DNA of 64,000 nucleotides from Rhizobium ruizarguesonis (GCF_012349115.1 NZ_PQIG01000078.1:62001-126000); one strand, 5' to 3'. Shown: positions 15,765 to 26,700, counted from the stretch's first letter. Program-made: numbers and translations. The notes: generated by a model not told the origin, from the sequence alone.

Positions 15765-16713
15765 GAAGATCGACGAACGTCACCTCATACAGCTTGCGGC
15801 CGTGGTCAAAGCTGGCGGCGTCACGGAAGGTGCGGCTTTGCTGGGTCTGGCCCAGCCGGCAATGTCCCGAGCGCTCTCGATGCTGGAAAAGCGGGTGGGC
15901 GAACCCATTTTCGTTAAAGGGCGCAGGCCACTGCAGGCGACGCCGTTCGGGCTGTCGCTGGCGGAGCACGGCCTGGTCATGCTCGCCGCGTCTCGAAAAG
16001 CCTCCGACCTCGTCGACAGTTTCCGAATGGGGAGGAGCGGCGTCGTCCGCGTCGGTGGCACGCCCTTTTTCATGGACGCTCTGATCGCGCAGTTCTGCGC
16101 CGAGTTCCAACAGACACATCCCGACGTGCGGGTCGAACAGAGCTACGGCTATCTTCCCGATCTCCGCGCAGCCCTCAAGGCCGACCAGATCGACCTGGCC
16201 GTCTGCCCGATCGACATCCTCGAAGAAGGCTCCGGCCTAGAGTTCCAGCAGATACTGCCAGGTCGGAATGTCATCGCCTGCCGCTCGACGCACCCCCTCC
16301 TCATGAAACGGCGCCCGCGGCCGGGCGAGCTTCTCGACTACCCCTGGGTGGCGCCCCCGCCAGGCAGTCCCCTGCTCGCCGATCTTCGGGCGCTTCTACT
16401 GTCCTTCGGAGCGACCGAAATTAAGATACGCTACTCCGGCGGCTCGCTTATGGGCGTCATCAACTACCTCAAAGCGGCCGACGCCTTGACCATTATGCCG
16501 CACAGCGTCGTCTTCGCGTTGAGAAAGGAGAAGGCGATCACCGCTCTTCCTGTCAACATTCCGCATCCTGAACGAGCTCTTGCCATCCTGACGCGAACTG
16601 ATGCTCCTCGCGCTCCAGCGGTCGATCATTTCGCCGAGTTTGTCAGGTCGGGCTTCGAGAGCTTGCGCCACCTGATCAAGCGTCATGAGGAAGCCGTCGT
16701 CTGGGGCAACTAG
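15763..16713 (+). CDS. LysR-family transcriptional regulator of the aromatic operon
   Basis: A 316-residue LysR regulator. The N-terminal winged helix-turn-helix (about residues 5-62) includes VTEGAALLGLAQPAMSRALSMLE. The effector domain (about 90-300) starts VVRVGGTPFFMDALIA and is of the GbpR/aromatic-sensing type. It is divergent from the dioxygenase-led operon with an 88-bp spacer, the classic arrangement for a LysR activator and its target. No ribosome site precedes the ATG and a promoter abuts it, so translation may be leaderless. The effector is probably a pathway intermediate. Confidence 0.9.
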   Translation: MKIDERHLIQLAAVVKAGGVTEGAALLGLAQPAMSRALSMLEKRVGEPIFVKGRRPLQATPFGLSLAEHGLVMLAASRKASDLVDSFRMGRSGVVRVGGTPFFMDALIAQFCAEFQQTHPDVRVEQSYGYLPDLRAALKADQIDLAVCPIDILEEGSGLEFQQILPGRNVIACRSTHPLLMKRRPRPGELLDYPWVAPPPGSPLLADLRALLLSFGATEIKIRYSGGSLMGVINYLKAADALTIMPHSVVFALRKEKAITALPVNIPHPERALAILTRTDAPRAPAVDHFAEFVRSGFESLRHLIKRHEEAVVWGN

Positions 16714-16856
16714 CGGGCAGCAGCCTGCGATGAAGACGCGCTTCGCTAACGACCGAAATATGGGATGCACGGGGGCGCTACGCGGCACTTCACATTCTCG
16801 AACGTTCCCACCGCCGTCGGCAGTACCATGGTGCTGGTAACATAACTGGCGCTTTT

Positions 16857-16890
16857 CCCTCGACGAACACTTAGTGCGGCTCGTCGAGGG
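16857..16890. terminator. 10-bp hairpin between lysR and the aldo/keto reductase gene
   Basis: CCCTCGACGA (16857-16866) and TCGTCGAGGG (16881-16890) are perfect inverted copies with a 14-base loop. It sits between convergent genes and can serve both strands. A clear T-run is lacking on either side. Confidence 0.5.
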
Positions 16891-16902
16891 AGATTTGTTC
16901 GC

Positions 16903-17895
16903 CTAGAAGCGACGTGGTCCTTCGGGCTTGTTTCCGACGATCGTGTCGATCCGTTCCAGAACGTCAGACGTCATCTTCTGTCGGTGTGAGAGGGCCGCGA
17001 GATTGTCCTGCAACTGGCTAGCGCGCGAGGCTCCAAGAATGACGGTCGAGACGTTCCGATTGGCAAGGCACCACAAGAGGGCGAGATGCGTGATCGACAT
17101 GCCGATCTCGTCCGCGAGCTTTGCGAGCTCGCCGACTTGTCTGAGCTGGGCGCGGCCGGCATCACTGGACCACTTCTCCTTCAGCCATTCGTAGCCCGGC
17201 AGGTTCATCCGACTATCGGCCGGAACACCGTTATTGTATTTGCCGGTCAGGACGCCCGAGGCGAGCGGCGACCAGATCGTGGTGCCAAGGCCCATCAGGT
17301 CATAGAGCGGCAGATAGTCAGACTCGACCTTCTGGCGCTCGAAGATGTTGTACTGCGGCTGTTCCATGGTCGGCGGCGTGATGCGCAAGTCCCGAGCCAC
17401 GGCGTAGGCTTCCGTCAATTGCTGCGCGGACCATTCCGACGTGCCCCAGTAGAGCACCTTGCCCTGGGCGACGAGATCATGCATCGCCCGGACCGTTTCC
17501 TCGATCGGCGTGTCGATATCCGGGCGGTGGCAGAAGAAAAGGTCGAGGTAGTCGACCTGAAGCCGCTTGAGCGCTGCATGGCAGGCGTCGGTCACATGCT
17601 TGCGCGACAGGCCGCGCTGTGTCGGCTTCTGGCCTCCCCAGAAGACCTTGCTGGAGACGACGAAGCTGTCACGGCTCCAGCCAAGCCTGCTGAGTGCCTC
17701 GCCCATCACGATCTCGGACTTGCCGCTCTCGTATCCTTCAGCATTGTCGAAGAAGTTCACCCCGTTGTCGTAGGCAAGCTTCATGAGGTCGACGGCGTCG
17801 CTTCCATTGACCTGCTTGCCGAACGTGACCCATGAGCCGAAGGAGAACTCGCTCACTTTCAGGCCCGACTTTCCCAAACGTCGATATTCCATCAT
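16903..17895 (-). CDS. Aldo/keto reductase (Kv-beta / YghZ type)
   Basis: A 330-residue NADPH-dependent aldo/keto reductase of the potassium-channel-beta-like subfamily. The catalytic tetrad is visible: Asp and Tyr in FFDNAEGYESGKSE, Lys in VVSSKVFWGG and His in LFFCHRPD. The C-terminal NADP-binding text (STVILGASRASQLQDNL) is intact. The start at 17895 (MMEYRRLG) has GGAG four bases upstream; the longer frame is not supported. It is a single gene. Such enzymes reduce small aldehydes such as methylglyoxal; the substrate here is unknown. Confidence 0.9.
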   Translation of the reverse strand: MMEYRRLGKSGLKVSEFSFGSWVTFGKQVNGSDAVDLMKLAYDNGVNFFDNAEGYESGKSEIVMGEALSRLGWSRDSFVVSSKVFWGGQKPTQRGLSRKHVTDACHAALKRLQVDYLDLFFCHRPDIDTPIEETVRAMHDLVAQGKVLYWGTSEWSAQQLTEAYAVARDLRITPPTMEQPQYNIFERQKVESDYLPLYDLMGLGTTIWSPLASGVLTGKYNNGVPADSRMNLPGYEWLKEKWSSDAGRAQLRQVGELAKLADEIGMSITHLALLWCLANRNVSTVILGASRASQLQDNLAALSHRQKMTSDVLERIDTIVGNKPEGPRRF

Positions 17896-17989
17896 GCAAC
17901 TCCCGCAAGTTATGAATAGGTACCGGCCGGTCACCGGGGTCGGTGTCGCCCGATTGATCAACGACCGATTGGCGTAATCTATGGCATGA

Positions 17990-19001
17990 GCAACGATATG
18001 CGAGGCTCAGCTATCGGTTCTCATACCCTCTTTTGTGACGAGACGCCGAATCCAAAGAAAAGGGCGCTCCACGACATCAGTCGGAGCGCCCGTGGCATGC
18101 GATCGACGACGTTTGCGGCGGAGGTCGACAGCAGCAACGGCAGAATGATGAGATTCGGAACGGATAGGCAACATGCGATTGGCATCTGCGACGTTATCGC
18201 CCGCTGATTGATCGTGTCGTCCACCGGATATCCACAGCCTATCCACAGGCACGGCGGCGGCGACAGCAACAACTTCAATGACATTCGCCTGGCGGCAAAA
18301 CACTCCTCACAAATGCTTATGTGACTGTGGGATGACACCGCATTTTTGTTTGTCTCTTCGGATACAAACCGTGGCCTGGCTCAGATAGGCTCAGCGCTCC
18401 TCCCGACCGTGGCGGCGGACGCCGGGAGGGGTGGGCGGTGGGCAACATGAGGGCCCGCCGCCTTCTTTTAACCGCGCCCCCGGCCCGGCCAGTTCACACG
18501 TATAGTTTGACAATTCCCTTGGCTTCCAGGGCCTCGACCGACCTCCGGCGAGATACGCCCTGGCGATGTCATCGACGTCGACCTTCCCGAGGCGCCTCAC
18601 CGAAAACTCGAGGGGGTCGAACACTAGTTCTGTGAGCCACTCTCACGGACAACCAAGTATGGTCGGAGATGACCGCCAGACTTCTGCATTGTCGTTGAAA
18701 GGCAATTCGCGCGTCCTCCAACCGCCGGCCCTTTACCACGCGCATTACTAGCCTGACGGCGTGGCGGCCGGTGTTGCCGATGAACTCCTGCGTGCCGTCA
18801 ACTGATTGCTGCAGGTGCGCCGACGATCTGTGCGGCGGCCTGGAAGCCCGCGTAATCCGATGCCAATCCTTTGGACCTTCCGGCGACACTTCAACGCTTT
18901 TGCCGCCAGAATCCGGCCCAACGTTGACTTACCCGGCAAATGAATGTTTGCCATTTCCTGTTTTGCAGTGCACAATATTTGCTGCTAACAGGACTTGGCC
19001 G
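17990..19001. other. Gene-poor stretch, about 1.0 kb
   Basis: No reading frame here has a good start, ribosome site and family resemblance. Overlapping minus-strand frames at 18569-18889 and 18391-18624 could be the shifted halves of a decayed gene, but I recognise neither. Two copies of TATCCACAG lie at 18229-18248. The run CACAATATTTGC near 18971 is AT-rich and may be the promoter of the small gene that follows. Confidence 0.4.
18229..18248. repeat. Two direct copies of a DnaA-box-like 9-mer
   Basis: TATCCACAG occurs at 18229-18237 and again at 18240-18248, two bases apart. With the preceding base each gives an 8-of-9 match to the DnaA box TTATCCACA. No replication gene is close, so the meaning is uncertain. 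Confidence 0.3.
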
Positions 19002-19211
19002 GTGAGAATTTGCATCTACAAATCAGATGAAGCTCCTGAGGTAACGCTGTTTTTGCGAGAAGGCGTGCCGGTGCCTGCACATCCGAAGGGCCAAAAGTGG
19101 CGGCACTTAAAAGCGGTTGTTGGCGAAGAGGTAAGGGCGGACCTTCTGACACAAATAGAGATCGGGAATGGATGTCTTTTTGTCAATCTTGGGGCATCTC
19201 CGAAGCACTGA
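19002..19211 (+). CDS. Small hypothetical protein
   Basis: A 69-residue frame from a GTG at 19002, with AGGA eight bases upstream. The translation begins MRICIYKSDEAPEVTLFLREG and ends GCLFVNLGASPKH. It has the balanced composition of a small soluble alpha/beta protein and shows no membrane segment. I do not recognise a family, though small Rhizobium proteins with a similar VRIYIFKS-like start are known to me. It stands alone between non-coding stretches. Confidence 0.4.
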   Translation: MRICIYKSDEAPEVTLFLREGVPVPAHPKGQKWRHLKAVVGEEVRADLLTQIEIGNGCLFVNLGASPKH

Positions 19212-19224
19212 TCTAGGATGCCGC

Positions 19225-19241
19225 GGTGAACGCTGTTCACC
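19225..19241. other. 17-bp palindrome in a 313-bp non-coding stretch
   Basis: GGTGAACGCTGTTCACC is palindromic except for its central GCT. It lies 14 bp beyond the small gene ending at 19211 and could be a terminator stem or an operator. The rest of 19212-19524 shows no gene; the part before the glycosyltransferase is AT-rich (around 19450-19505). Confidence 0.35.
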
Positions 19242-19524
19242 CGACATGGAAATATACTCGCTCATTATCGCACCCCCCAGATCACCAATCGGCTGCCCTC
19301 CAAAAGAGGCCGATAGCGGCGTGCATATTGCCCTTGGATAGGCGACACCCCCTCACGCTCATCGTCTCCCACGGCTTCGCTGAGCGGCGGCTCGCGCATC
19401 TCCGCACTCCATATCTCAGTTTTCAGATTGGCAGCCGCCCCGCCGGCGTTCTTATTATGTTCGCGTGAGTCAATAATCAATCTGGGTGAATTGCTTTTTA
19501 AGGCTTTGCTGATGAACTGCCATC

Positions 19525-21324
19525 ATGACAAAGCCGCCCCGCAAGCCGTCCGAGCCGATGCTCGGTGAAGCCTACGAGCAGCTCCGCAGCCGGCCGCGCC
19601 GGCGGCGAGATCCCGCTCAGCCTAATCTTCCTCACGATCCGATGCCGGCGCGTATCGCGCCGCCTCGGGCGTCACGGCCGACACGGTTTCATATGACGCA
19701 CGACCCGGAATTGAATCAGGGCGAAGGTCAGGAACACCCGCCGCAGACGACCGACCGGGACATGGCTGCTCGCAACTACCTGAACCTCGACACCGCGATC
19801 TTGCTGGGGATCCTGTTCATTGCGATCGTCTTCAGATTCCACAAGATCACCTTGCCGCTGGTCGACGGCTTCAGCTGGCGCGAGATAAGCACTGCAATGA
19901 TGGCCGACAATTTCCAGCAGCGCAGCTGGAACATCTTCTTTCCGGAGGTCAGCTGGACCGGGCCTGGGCCAAGCTATCAGGGCCGCGAGTTCCAGATCGT
20001 CAGCTATCTCACAGCCCTGCTCTACCAGCTCTTCGGCTGGCACGACTGGTTCGGCCGCATGGTTGCGGCCTTCTTCGGTCTGGTGACGGTGTTTTCGCTG
20101 CACCGGTTAACGGCGCTCTGCTGGGACGAGATGCACGCCCACGCGACCGCACTTGCCTACGCGCTGATGCCGGCGGCGATCATGATCGACAGCTCGTTTC
20201 TTCCCGATCCCGCGATGCTGGCCTTGGTGACTCTTGGCGTCTGGCTGTTCGCCAAATACTGGGCCGGCGGCAGCGGCTGGTTCCTGCCGCTCGCCACGGT
20301 CTGCTTCTCGCTCGGCGTGCTGTCAAAGCCACCAGGCATCGCTGCCGGCGCCGTCATCTTCTATCTGATGGTCTGCTGGATTCTGGAGAAGAAGCGAAAG
20401 CAGGCGGCCTGGGTTTTCCTGTCGGGGCTTTTGAGCCTGGCCATCATTGGCGCTTATTTCAGCTGGGCGATTTATCTCGGCCGCAGCTATCCGCCGTTTC
20501 ATGTCGCCGGTAGCGGCGGCTATATCTGGGATTACGGCTTCTGGACATATGTCAGGGACAGGTTCTACTTCGAATCCTTATCGAACACCTCCGTCTTGTG
20601 GTTCTACGGCTATCCGTTCCTGGTGCTGCTCGCGGTCGGCTTGTGGATGCCGCCCAGCCCTGCCAAAGACCCGAAACAACGCACCCTTTCGGCCATTCCC
20701 TATGTGTGGCTGGCTGCGGCCATGATCGTCTACCTGGCGGCCGCGGGTGAGATAACCAGCAATGTGTGGAACTTCCACATCTTCCATGTACCTGTCGCGA
20801 TGTTCTGCGGCCACGGCGCGCTTCTTCTGGCAACGCTTGCATCGCGGAGTATTCTAACGCCGGCGGTGGTGCTTCGCTCGATCTGCATCGTGGCCGTCGC
20901 GCTTGCCTGGTCGACCTTGCCCCTCGTCAGGACGATGAAGAAGCCAATCGCCATGAAGGGCAAGCTGCTTGGCGAGGAACTGGCGCGGTTGGCGCAACCG
21001 GGCGATCTCGTCGTCGCCATCGCCCCCGAGGTCGGCGATCCCGTCGCAGTCTACTACAGCAGGGCGCGCGGCTGGGTGTTCCCGCCTGGCGGAGGCGATG
21101 TCGAATGGTCGAAATTCGTCGCGGATGACGCCACCGCGATCGCACAGCTCGAGGAATTGCGCGCGCAGGGCGCGGATTTGTTCGGCGCGGCCAAGAACGC
21201 CGTCGACAAGCAGGACCGGCTATTCGTCGAGCATCATGAAGGGGTCATCGACTATCTGGACAAGACCGCAACCAAGCTTGTGGATTCGGATGATTTGCTG
21301 GTCTATAGGATCACCCGCCCATGA
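19525..21324 (+). CDS. Membrane glycosyltransferase (PMT/ArnT-like, GT39/GT83 type)
   Basis: A 599-residue polytopic membrane protein with about ten hydrophobic helices between residues 88 and 475. The first periplasmic loop has the Asp-containing VDGFSWREISTAMMADNF, like the catalytic loop of lipid-linked-sugar transferases of the C superfamily, and GPGPSYQGREFQIVSYLTALLY follows. The C-terminal 120 residues form a soluble periplasmic domain. The N-terminus is Pro/Arg-rich and low in complexity. The upstream ATG lacks a good ribosome site, so translation may start at 19693 or 19762. It probably adds a sugar to a lipid or envelope polymer. No partner genes are adjacent. Confidence 0.8.
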   Translation: MTKPPRKPSEPMLGEAYEQLRSRPRRRRDPAQPNLPHDPMPARIAPPRASRPTRFHMTHDPELNQGEGQEHPPQTTDRDMAARNYLNLDTAILLGILFIAIVFRFHKITLPLVDGFSWREISTAMMADNFQQRSWNIFFPEVSWTGPGPSYQGREFQIVSYLTALLYQLFGWHDWFGRMVAAFFGLVTVFSLHRLTALCWDEMHAHATALAYALMPAAIMIDSSFLPDPAMLALVTLGVWLFAKYWAGGSGWFLPLATVCFSLGVLSKPPGIAAGAVIFYLMVCWILEKKRKQAAWVFLSGLLSLAIIGAYFSWAIYLGRSYPPFHVAGSGGYIWDYGFWTYVRDRFYFESLSNTSVLWFYGYPFLVLLAVGLWMPPSPAKDPKQRTLSAIPYVWLAAAMIVYLAAAGEITSNVWNFHIFHVPVAMFCGHGALLLATLASRSILTPAVVLRSICIVAVALAWSTLPLVRTMKKPIAMKGKLLGEELARLAQPGDLVVAIAPEVGDPVAVYYSRARGWVFPPGGGDVEWSKFVADDATAIAQLEELRAQGADLFGAAKNAVDKQDRLFVEHHEGVIDYLDKTATKLVDSDDLLVYRITRP

Positions 21325-21424
21325 GATCGCGACAGTCCAGGGCCATCGGCCTGGGACAGGATATGGCCTCGACTGTTCGAGAGAAAAGAGAGTTCATAAT
21401 CTCGCATTGCGTTTGCCTTACCAC

Positions 21425-21448
21425 GACCGGATCAATGCTGATCCGGTC
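21425..21448. terminator. 10-bp hairpin between convergent genes
   Basis: GACCGGATCA, a four-base ATGC loop, then TGATCCGGTC form a perfect stem. It lies between the glycosyltransferase (plus) and hydrolase (minus) genes and could act for both. There is no long T-run. Confidence 0.6.
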
Positions 21449-21468
21449 GCAGAACCACAGTGCGCCGT

Positions 21469-22239
21469 TTATTTGTTGGACGCAGCGTCTTCGATGACCT
21501 TCGCGACTTTATCGGGATGAGAGACCATCACGACGTGAGACGCGCCTTTAACCACAACCGTCTCTTTAGAACCCGCTCGTTCCGCCATCCATCCTAGCGC
21601 CTTTGGCGGTATGTTTTTATCCGCGTCACCATAGACGAACCAAGACGGGATCTTCTTCCAGCTCGCCACAGTCGAGGCCTCGCCAAGAGCCTTATCGGTG
21701 ATTGGGCGCTGTGTTGCGGCCATCAGCTTGCCCTCCGCCTTGGATACATCTGCAGCGAATTGATCGTGAAACGCGTTCTGCTTGATGTACAGGTCCTTTA
21801 CTCCACCATCCAACGGGACGGGTTCCGCAAGGGTCGGTGCGAGCGTGCTTCCGGGAAACTTGCCCGAAAGCACGAGGGCCGTTTCCCCAACATCGGGCGC
21901 GAACGCCGCGACGAAGACGAGCGATTTGACATTGGCGCTGCCTGCTGCTGCCTCGTTGATCACTGCGCCACCGTAGGAATGGCCGACGAGAACGACGTCA
22001 GTCTTCAATCCTGCAACCACTTTGCCTACGTAATCGCCATCGGACGTTACACTTCGAAGCGGATTAGCGACCGCCACCACCGGATAACCATCTTTTTCGA
22101 GACGTGTGATCACGCCATTCCAACTGGAGGCGTCGGCAAATGCGCCATGCACAAGGACGACCGTCGGCTTTTCGGCCGCGTGGGCGTTCAAGAGGCCACC
22201 TGCGGTGATCGCGGCAGCGGCGACAAATATCTTCAACAT
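21469..22239 (-). CDS. Secreted alpha/beta hydrolase
   Basis: A 256-residue alpha/beta-fold hydrolase with a signal peptide (residues 1-21, LKIFVAAAAITAGGLLNAHA). The oxyanion region is VVLVHGAFADASSWNGV, the nucleophile elbow VVLVGHSYGGAVI, the acid is near FVYGDADKNIP and the His in KGASHVVMVSHPD. The length and sequence resemble EstC-like periplasmic esterases of Rhizobiales. The start at 22239 has GGGAG seven bases upstream; the longer frame would bury the signal peptide. Substrate unknown. The 310-bp spacer 22240-22549 shows no gene. Confidence 0.88.
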   Translation of the reverse strand: MLKIFVAAAAITAGGLLNAHAAEKPTVVLVHGAFADASSWNGVITRLEKDGYPVVAVANPLRSVTSDGDYVGKVVAGLKTDVVLVGHSYGGAVINEAAAGSANVKSLVFVAAFAPDVGETALVLSGKFPGSTLAPTLAEPVPLDGGVKDLYIKQNAFHDQFAADVSKAEGKLMAATQRPITDKALGEASTVASWKKIPSWFVYGDADKNIPPKALGWMAERAGSKETVVVKGASHVVMVSHPDKVAKVIEDAASNK

Positions 22240-22549
22240 AGTCAAACTCCCTTTGTATCGCACACGATTACCTAGCGCACAATCTTTCAGAAAACAAGTC
22301 CTGGAATTCCCGTTCACCTCGATTTGAAGATTGCGGTGAGCCATTAAGGCCGCACGTTGCTCAGACCAGACCCGGCAACGATGCCGGTCCTTCGCCGCAT
22401 CCGGCTCTTACTCTAGGAAACTGTTGCGATTCCACTGGGCCGCGCCATTTGGCACATTCAAAGGCGCCAGGGCTCCAATCGAAGTGGGGTGAAAGTTCAG
22501 CGGCAGGTCAACTTTAAATCCCTTAGCTGCCGGCGAAAAGCCGCACGAC

Positions 22550-23302
22550 CTACTCCCCCATCGATTGATAGAGCCAGTCGGAGAGCTTCTCGGTTGCCAC
22601 TCGCGCACCGGCGCCCGGAAGCAGCGCGTCGTCGGTCAATTCAACGCCGAAATACGAGGCGGATGGATCCGTTACCACCTGCCGTTCATCTTCATTCGCG
22701 GCGAGATAGATCCGAGCGATTTCATCAATACCGAATTGTTCCGGGCCGCTGATCTCGGCGATACCGTCCAACGGCGCTCCCGTTGCCAATTCAGTCAGCA
22801 ATGCGGCGACGTCCCCGGCTGCGACCGGCTTCATGAACGCCGGCGGCAATCGAAACACATCACCATCGGCACCGGTGTCGATCAATCCGCTGATGAACTC
22901 GTAAAACTGTGTGGAGCGGAGAATAGTATAGGGTCGCTTTGACGCCCTGATGAGATTCTCCTGCACCATTTTCGCGCGGAAGTAATCGCTTTCCACGAGA
23001 CGCGGCGTGCCGACGACGGAAAGTGCAAGATAGTGCCTGACGCCGGCCTCAGACGCGGCAGCGAGCAAATTCCTGGTCGAAGCCCTGAAAAAATCCAGCG
23101 CTGCGCTGTCGCCGAAGGACGCGGCGTTGGTGACATCAATAATGACCTCAGTCCCTGCCAAGGCCGCATCAAGGCCTTTTCCGGTGATGGTGTCGACGCC
23201 GAGCGACAACGACGCGGCCGTGACTTGATGACCGGACTGACGGATGTTTTCGCTGAGCCGTGTTCCGATAACACCGGTTGCTCCCGCCACAGTGATATTC
23301 AT
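22550..23302 (-). CDS. NmrA-like NAD(P)-binding protein
   Basis: A 250-residue atypical short-chain-dehydrogenase-fold protein. The N-terminal dinucleotide motif is ITVAGATGVIGTRLSE (GxxGxxG). The NmrA-type text RHYLALSVVGTPRLVESDYFRAKMVQENLI follows, and YTILRSTQFYEF is characteristic of the group. The Tyr-x3-Lys catalytic pair of true SDRs is not evident, as in NmrA/HSCARG redox sensors, though some relatives reduce quinones. It starts at 23302 with a GGGGGTG leader. It is a single gene. Confidence 0.82.
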   Translation of the reverse strand: MNITVAGATGVIGTRLSENIRQSGHQVTAASLSLGVDTITGKGLDAALAGTEVIIDVTNAASFGDSAALDFFRASTRNLLAAASEAGVRHYLALSVVGTPRLVESDYFRAKMVQENLIRASKRPYTILRSTQFYEFISGLIDTGADGDVFRLPPAFMKPVAAGDVAALLTELATGAPLDGIAEISGPEQFGIDEIARIYLAANEDERQVVTDPSASYFGVELTDDALLPGAGARVATEKLSDWLYQSMGE

Positions 23303-23714
23303 CTCAGCACCCCCTTGTTGCATTGCGCGGCGCAGATGAGGACGAGATCGCCGACGGGCTCGCTATCGTCTTCAATGTCTGGCGATCGATTGGATCGACA
23401 ATGACTGGAAAGCCAGGCGCCCTCTATCGTCCATGGGGTCCGGTCGCTTTAGCCGTAGGTCTAGGAAAGCCAGCCCAACGGTTAGGATGCCCCACCAGGA
23501 AGGCAGAACAGGTCCCCAATTCCTCGTTCGCGCAAAGGTGCCGACCCCGGCACGGGGGCTACATCCCCGCGCAATGCATGGGTTTCCATGAGTTGCGGTT
23601 GTAATGTGGCGGGGTTACGGTTTGAACATGAGCTCGCCAGCCCCGAAATCGAGAAGAACTACGGTACGAAACGCCGACGATCCGCTGGCTTTGTCTGTCC
23701 GGCAGGAGCAACTG
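23303..23714. other. 412-bp intergenic region between divergent genes
   Basis: It separates nmrA-like (minus) from the kinase gene (plus). Longer kinase starts at 23604 and 23628 exist in frame but lack ribosome sites. I see no RNA gene or strong hairpin. Confidence 0.4.
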
Positions 23715-26700
23715 ATGATGAGCGTCTGGTCGCACCGCCCCCGACCCCTGCACCTGGGGCTTTTCGTCGTGGCCTATGTGCTGGCCTGCGGATTCGCACA
23801 GTCGCTGGCGATCGTCCCTGGAACCGGTATTTCCATCTGGCCCGCGAGCGGGCTTTTCATCGCAACACTTGTCCTCGCCTCCGGCTACAGCTGGCCCTGG
23901 TGGATACTGGCGGGCTGCCTGGCTGAACTATTCAGCAATTACCTGTGGTTCCACAGCCCCTTGCCTGCGGCCGTCCTGATCTACATCGGCAACGCCCTTG
24001 AAGCGGTGGCCGGGGCATGGCTCGTCAACCAGACTTTGAAGCGGCCAGTTCGGCTTGAAACCTTGCAGGACGTTTTCGCATTTGTCGTACTGGGCGCAGG
24101 GATTGCGCCCATCGTCAGCGCGACTGTGGGAAGTGCGACCCTGGCATGGTTTGGCATGCAATCGCAATCCTTTGCAACGGCTTGGCCTCTATGGTGGATC
24201 GGAGACGCCACCGGCGTCTTGATCGTAGCACCGCTGGCACTGGTCGTGTTTCATAGCTGGCGCGGCACGACCCGGCTCTCAGCCGCGCAATGGGTGGAAG
24301 CTGGCGTCCTGGGGTTGATCTTTCTCGGCGTTGGCGCTCTTTCTCTGAGCGGCTACCTCCCCTTCGCATACATCATCATGCCGCCCCTTCTTTGGGCTGC
24401 CGTTCGCTTCGAGTTCAAAGGGGCTGCCGTATCCTTGGCTCTCCTCGCCCTGATCACGGCGCTGTTTACGATAACGGGGACCAGCCAGTTCGCCGGCGAT
24501 CCCGAGTCCCAGAAGCACAAGCAGGTCATGCTGCAGCTTTTTCTAGCCATCTCGGCATTTTCGGCGCTCATCGTGGCCGCCATTTCCCGGCAGCACCAGT
24601 CGGCAGTGCTCAATTTGCGCCAAAGCATAGAAACATTGCGGGAACGGGAGGAGGAGCTTTCGCATCTCGTGGATATGGTTCCGAGCCATGTGTGGCGCCT
24701 GACGCCCGATGGCGAGCCGACATTCTTCAATAGGCGGATGGTCGATTTCCTCGGCCTGGATGTCGTGGATTTCGATAAGCCGGGCATGAGTCGGCTGGAG
24801 GCGCTCCTGGACGCCACCGTTCATCCCGAGGATGCGGTGGGGTTCGGTGATGCCCTTCGGAGGTGTCTTCTCACGGGCGAAAACTTCGCCAGCCGCTATC
24901 GCTTGCGTCGCGCCGACGGAATTTATCGCTGGATGTCGAGCCGTGCCGAGCCAATGCGGGATCAGGCGGGGCGCATCGTCCAGTGGTACGGCCTTTGCCA
25001 CGACATCGACGATCAGGTCCATGCCGAGGACGCTGTGCGTCGGAGCCAACAACAGCTTCAGCAGATCATAGACGCCGTGCCGGTCCGCATCTGGAGTGTA
25101 GAGCCCGACGGCGGGTCGTTCTATTTCAATAAGCGGTATCAGGATCATTTCCGCTCGGTTATCGCCAATTTCGACGCTCTCGGTGAACCGCGCATCGACG
25201 ATCTGCTGCAGCAGCTGGTTCATCCCGAAGACGCTCCCGGTATCCAGCGCACACTCCGGAACTGTTTCGAAACCGGCGACGGCTCCGCGATGCGATTTCG
25301 CTGGCGCGAAAAGGATGACGTCTACCGCTGGGCGGAGTGCCGGGTGGAGCCTCGGCGCGACGAAAACGGAACGGTCGCGGAATGGTATGGCGTTTCTCTC
25401 GACATCGACGATGAGGTACGCGCACTGGAGGCGTTGCGCAACCGAGAGCGCGAACTCTCGCAGCTCGTCGACATGGTCCCGGCTCAGATCAGGCGCCTGA
25501 CGCCGAAAGGCGAGCCGGTCTTCTTCAACAAACGCCTGATCGACTTTTTCGGTCTCGACGTAGGCGATATGGACAGGCCCGACATGAGCCGCCTCTCGTC
25601 GGTCATTCACACCCTCGTCCATCCCGATGACGCATCGAGGTTGCTGGAGACGGTTCACCGTTCCCTCGCCAGTGGCGATCCCTTCTCGATAAAATACCGC
25701 ATGCGCCGTTTCGACGGTGCCTATCGCTGGGTCGACGGCCGTGCGGAACCGCTGCGGGATCAAAGCGGCGCAATCATCCAATGGTATGTGATCTCAGTCG
25801 ACATCGACGACGAGATGCGTGCGCAGGAAGCGCTGCGCGACCGCGAGCGAGAGCTTTCGCAACTGGTGGATATGGTTCCCAGCATGCTCTGGCGGCTCAA
25901 TTCGGAAGGCACGCCGACCTTCTTCAACCAGCGCCTGATCGATTTTCTCGGTCTCGGCATCGCCGATATGGAAAAGCCCGGCTTGAGCCGGCTGGCAGCC
26001 CTCATCGAAGCCGCCGTCCATCCCGATGATGCCGCCAACCTCGCCGAAGCGCTCAACCATTCGCTCGTCACCGGCGAGCGCTTCTTGAAGCAGTATCGCC
26101 TGCGGCGCGCCGATGGCGTCTACCGCTGGGTGAAGGGCAGCGCGGAGCCGTTGCGGGATGAAAACGGCCGGATCATCCAATGGTATGGTCTCTCGCATGA
26201 CATCGACGATCAACTGCGCGTCGAGGAGGCGTTGCGGGAGAGAGAACGCTCGCTTTGGCAGCTCGTTGAAACGCTGCCGGCGATGATCGATTGCGCCGCA
26301 CCGAATGGCGAGCCGATCTATCGCAGCCAGCAACTGCGTGATTTCCTCGGTTATAATCTCGAAGAGTTGGATGGAACGGGCAAAACCCGGCTGGACGGCA
26401 CACTCGATGCCGGTGTTCATCCCGACGATGTGGCAGGGGTCAAAGAAAACTATGCCCATTCATTGGCCACTGGCGAGCCCTATGCGCGTAGGCACCGTCT
26501 GCGGCGCCATGATGGTGAATATCGCTGGGTCGAGACGCGTGCGGCACCGATGCGCAATGCCGAAGGCGTCATCGTCCAGTGGAATGTCATCTGCCTTGAT
26601 ATCGACGGTGAGGTTCACGCGGAGGAAGATCTGCGTCGAGCGCGAGAGGGTCTTGCACGGGCGAGCCAGGTGGCGAGCCTGGCCGAGCTTTCTGCCTCCA

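Noticed and set aside
18391..18889. Overlapping minus-strand frames in the gene-poor stretch
   Set aside because: They might be halves of a frameshifted gene, but no family resemblance, ribosome site or start supports a call.
24660..26640. Long internal repeats as a tandem DNA repeat array
   Set aside because: They are duplicated PAS coding modules of the kinase, diverged at the DNA level and in frame.
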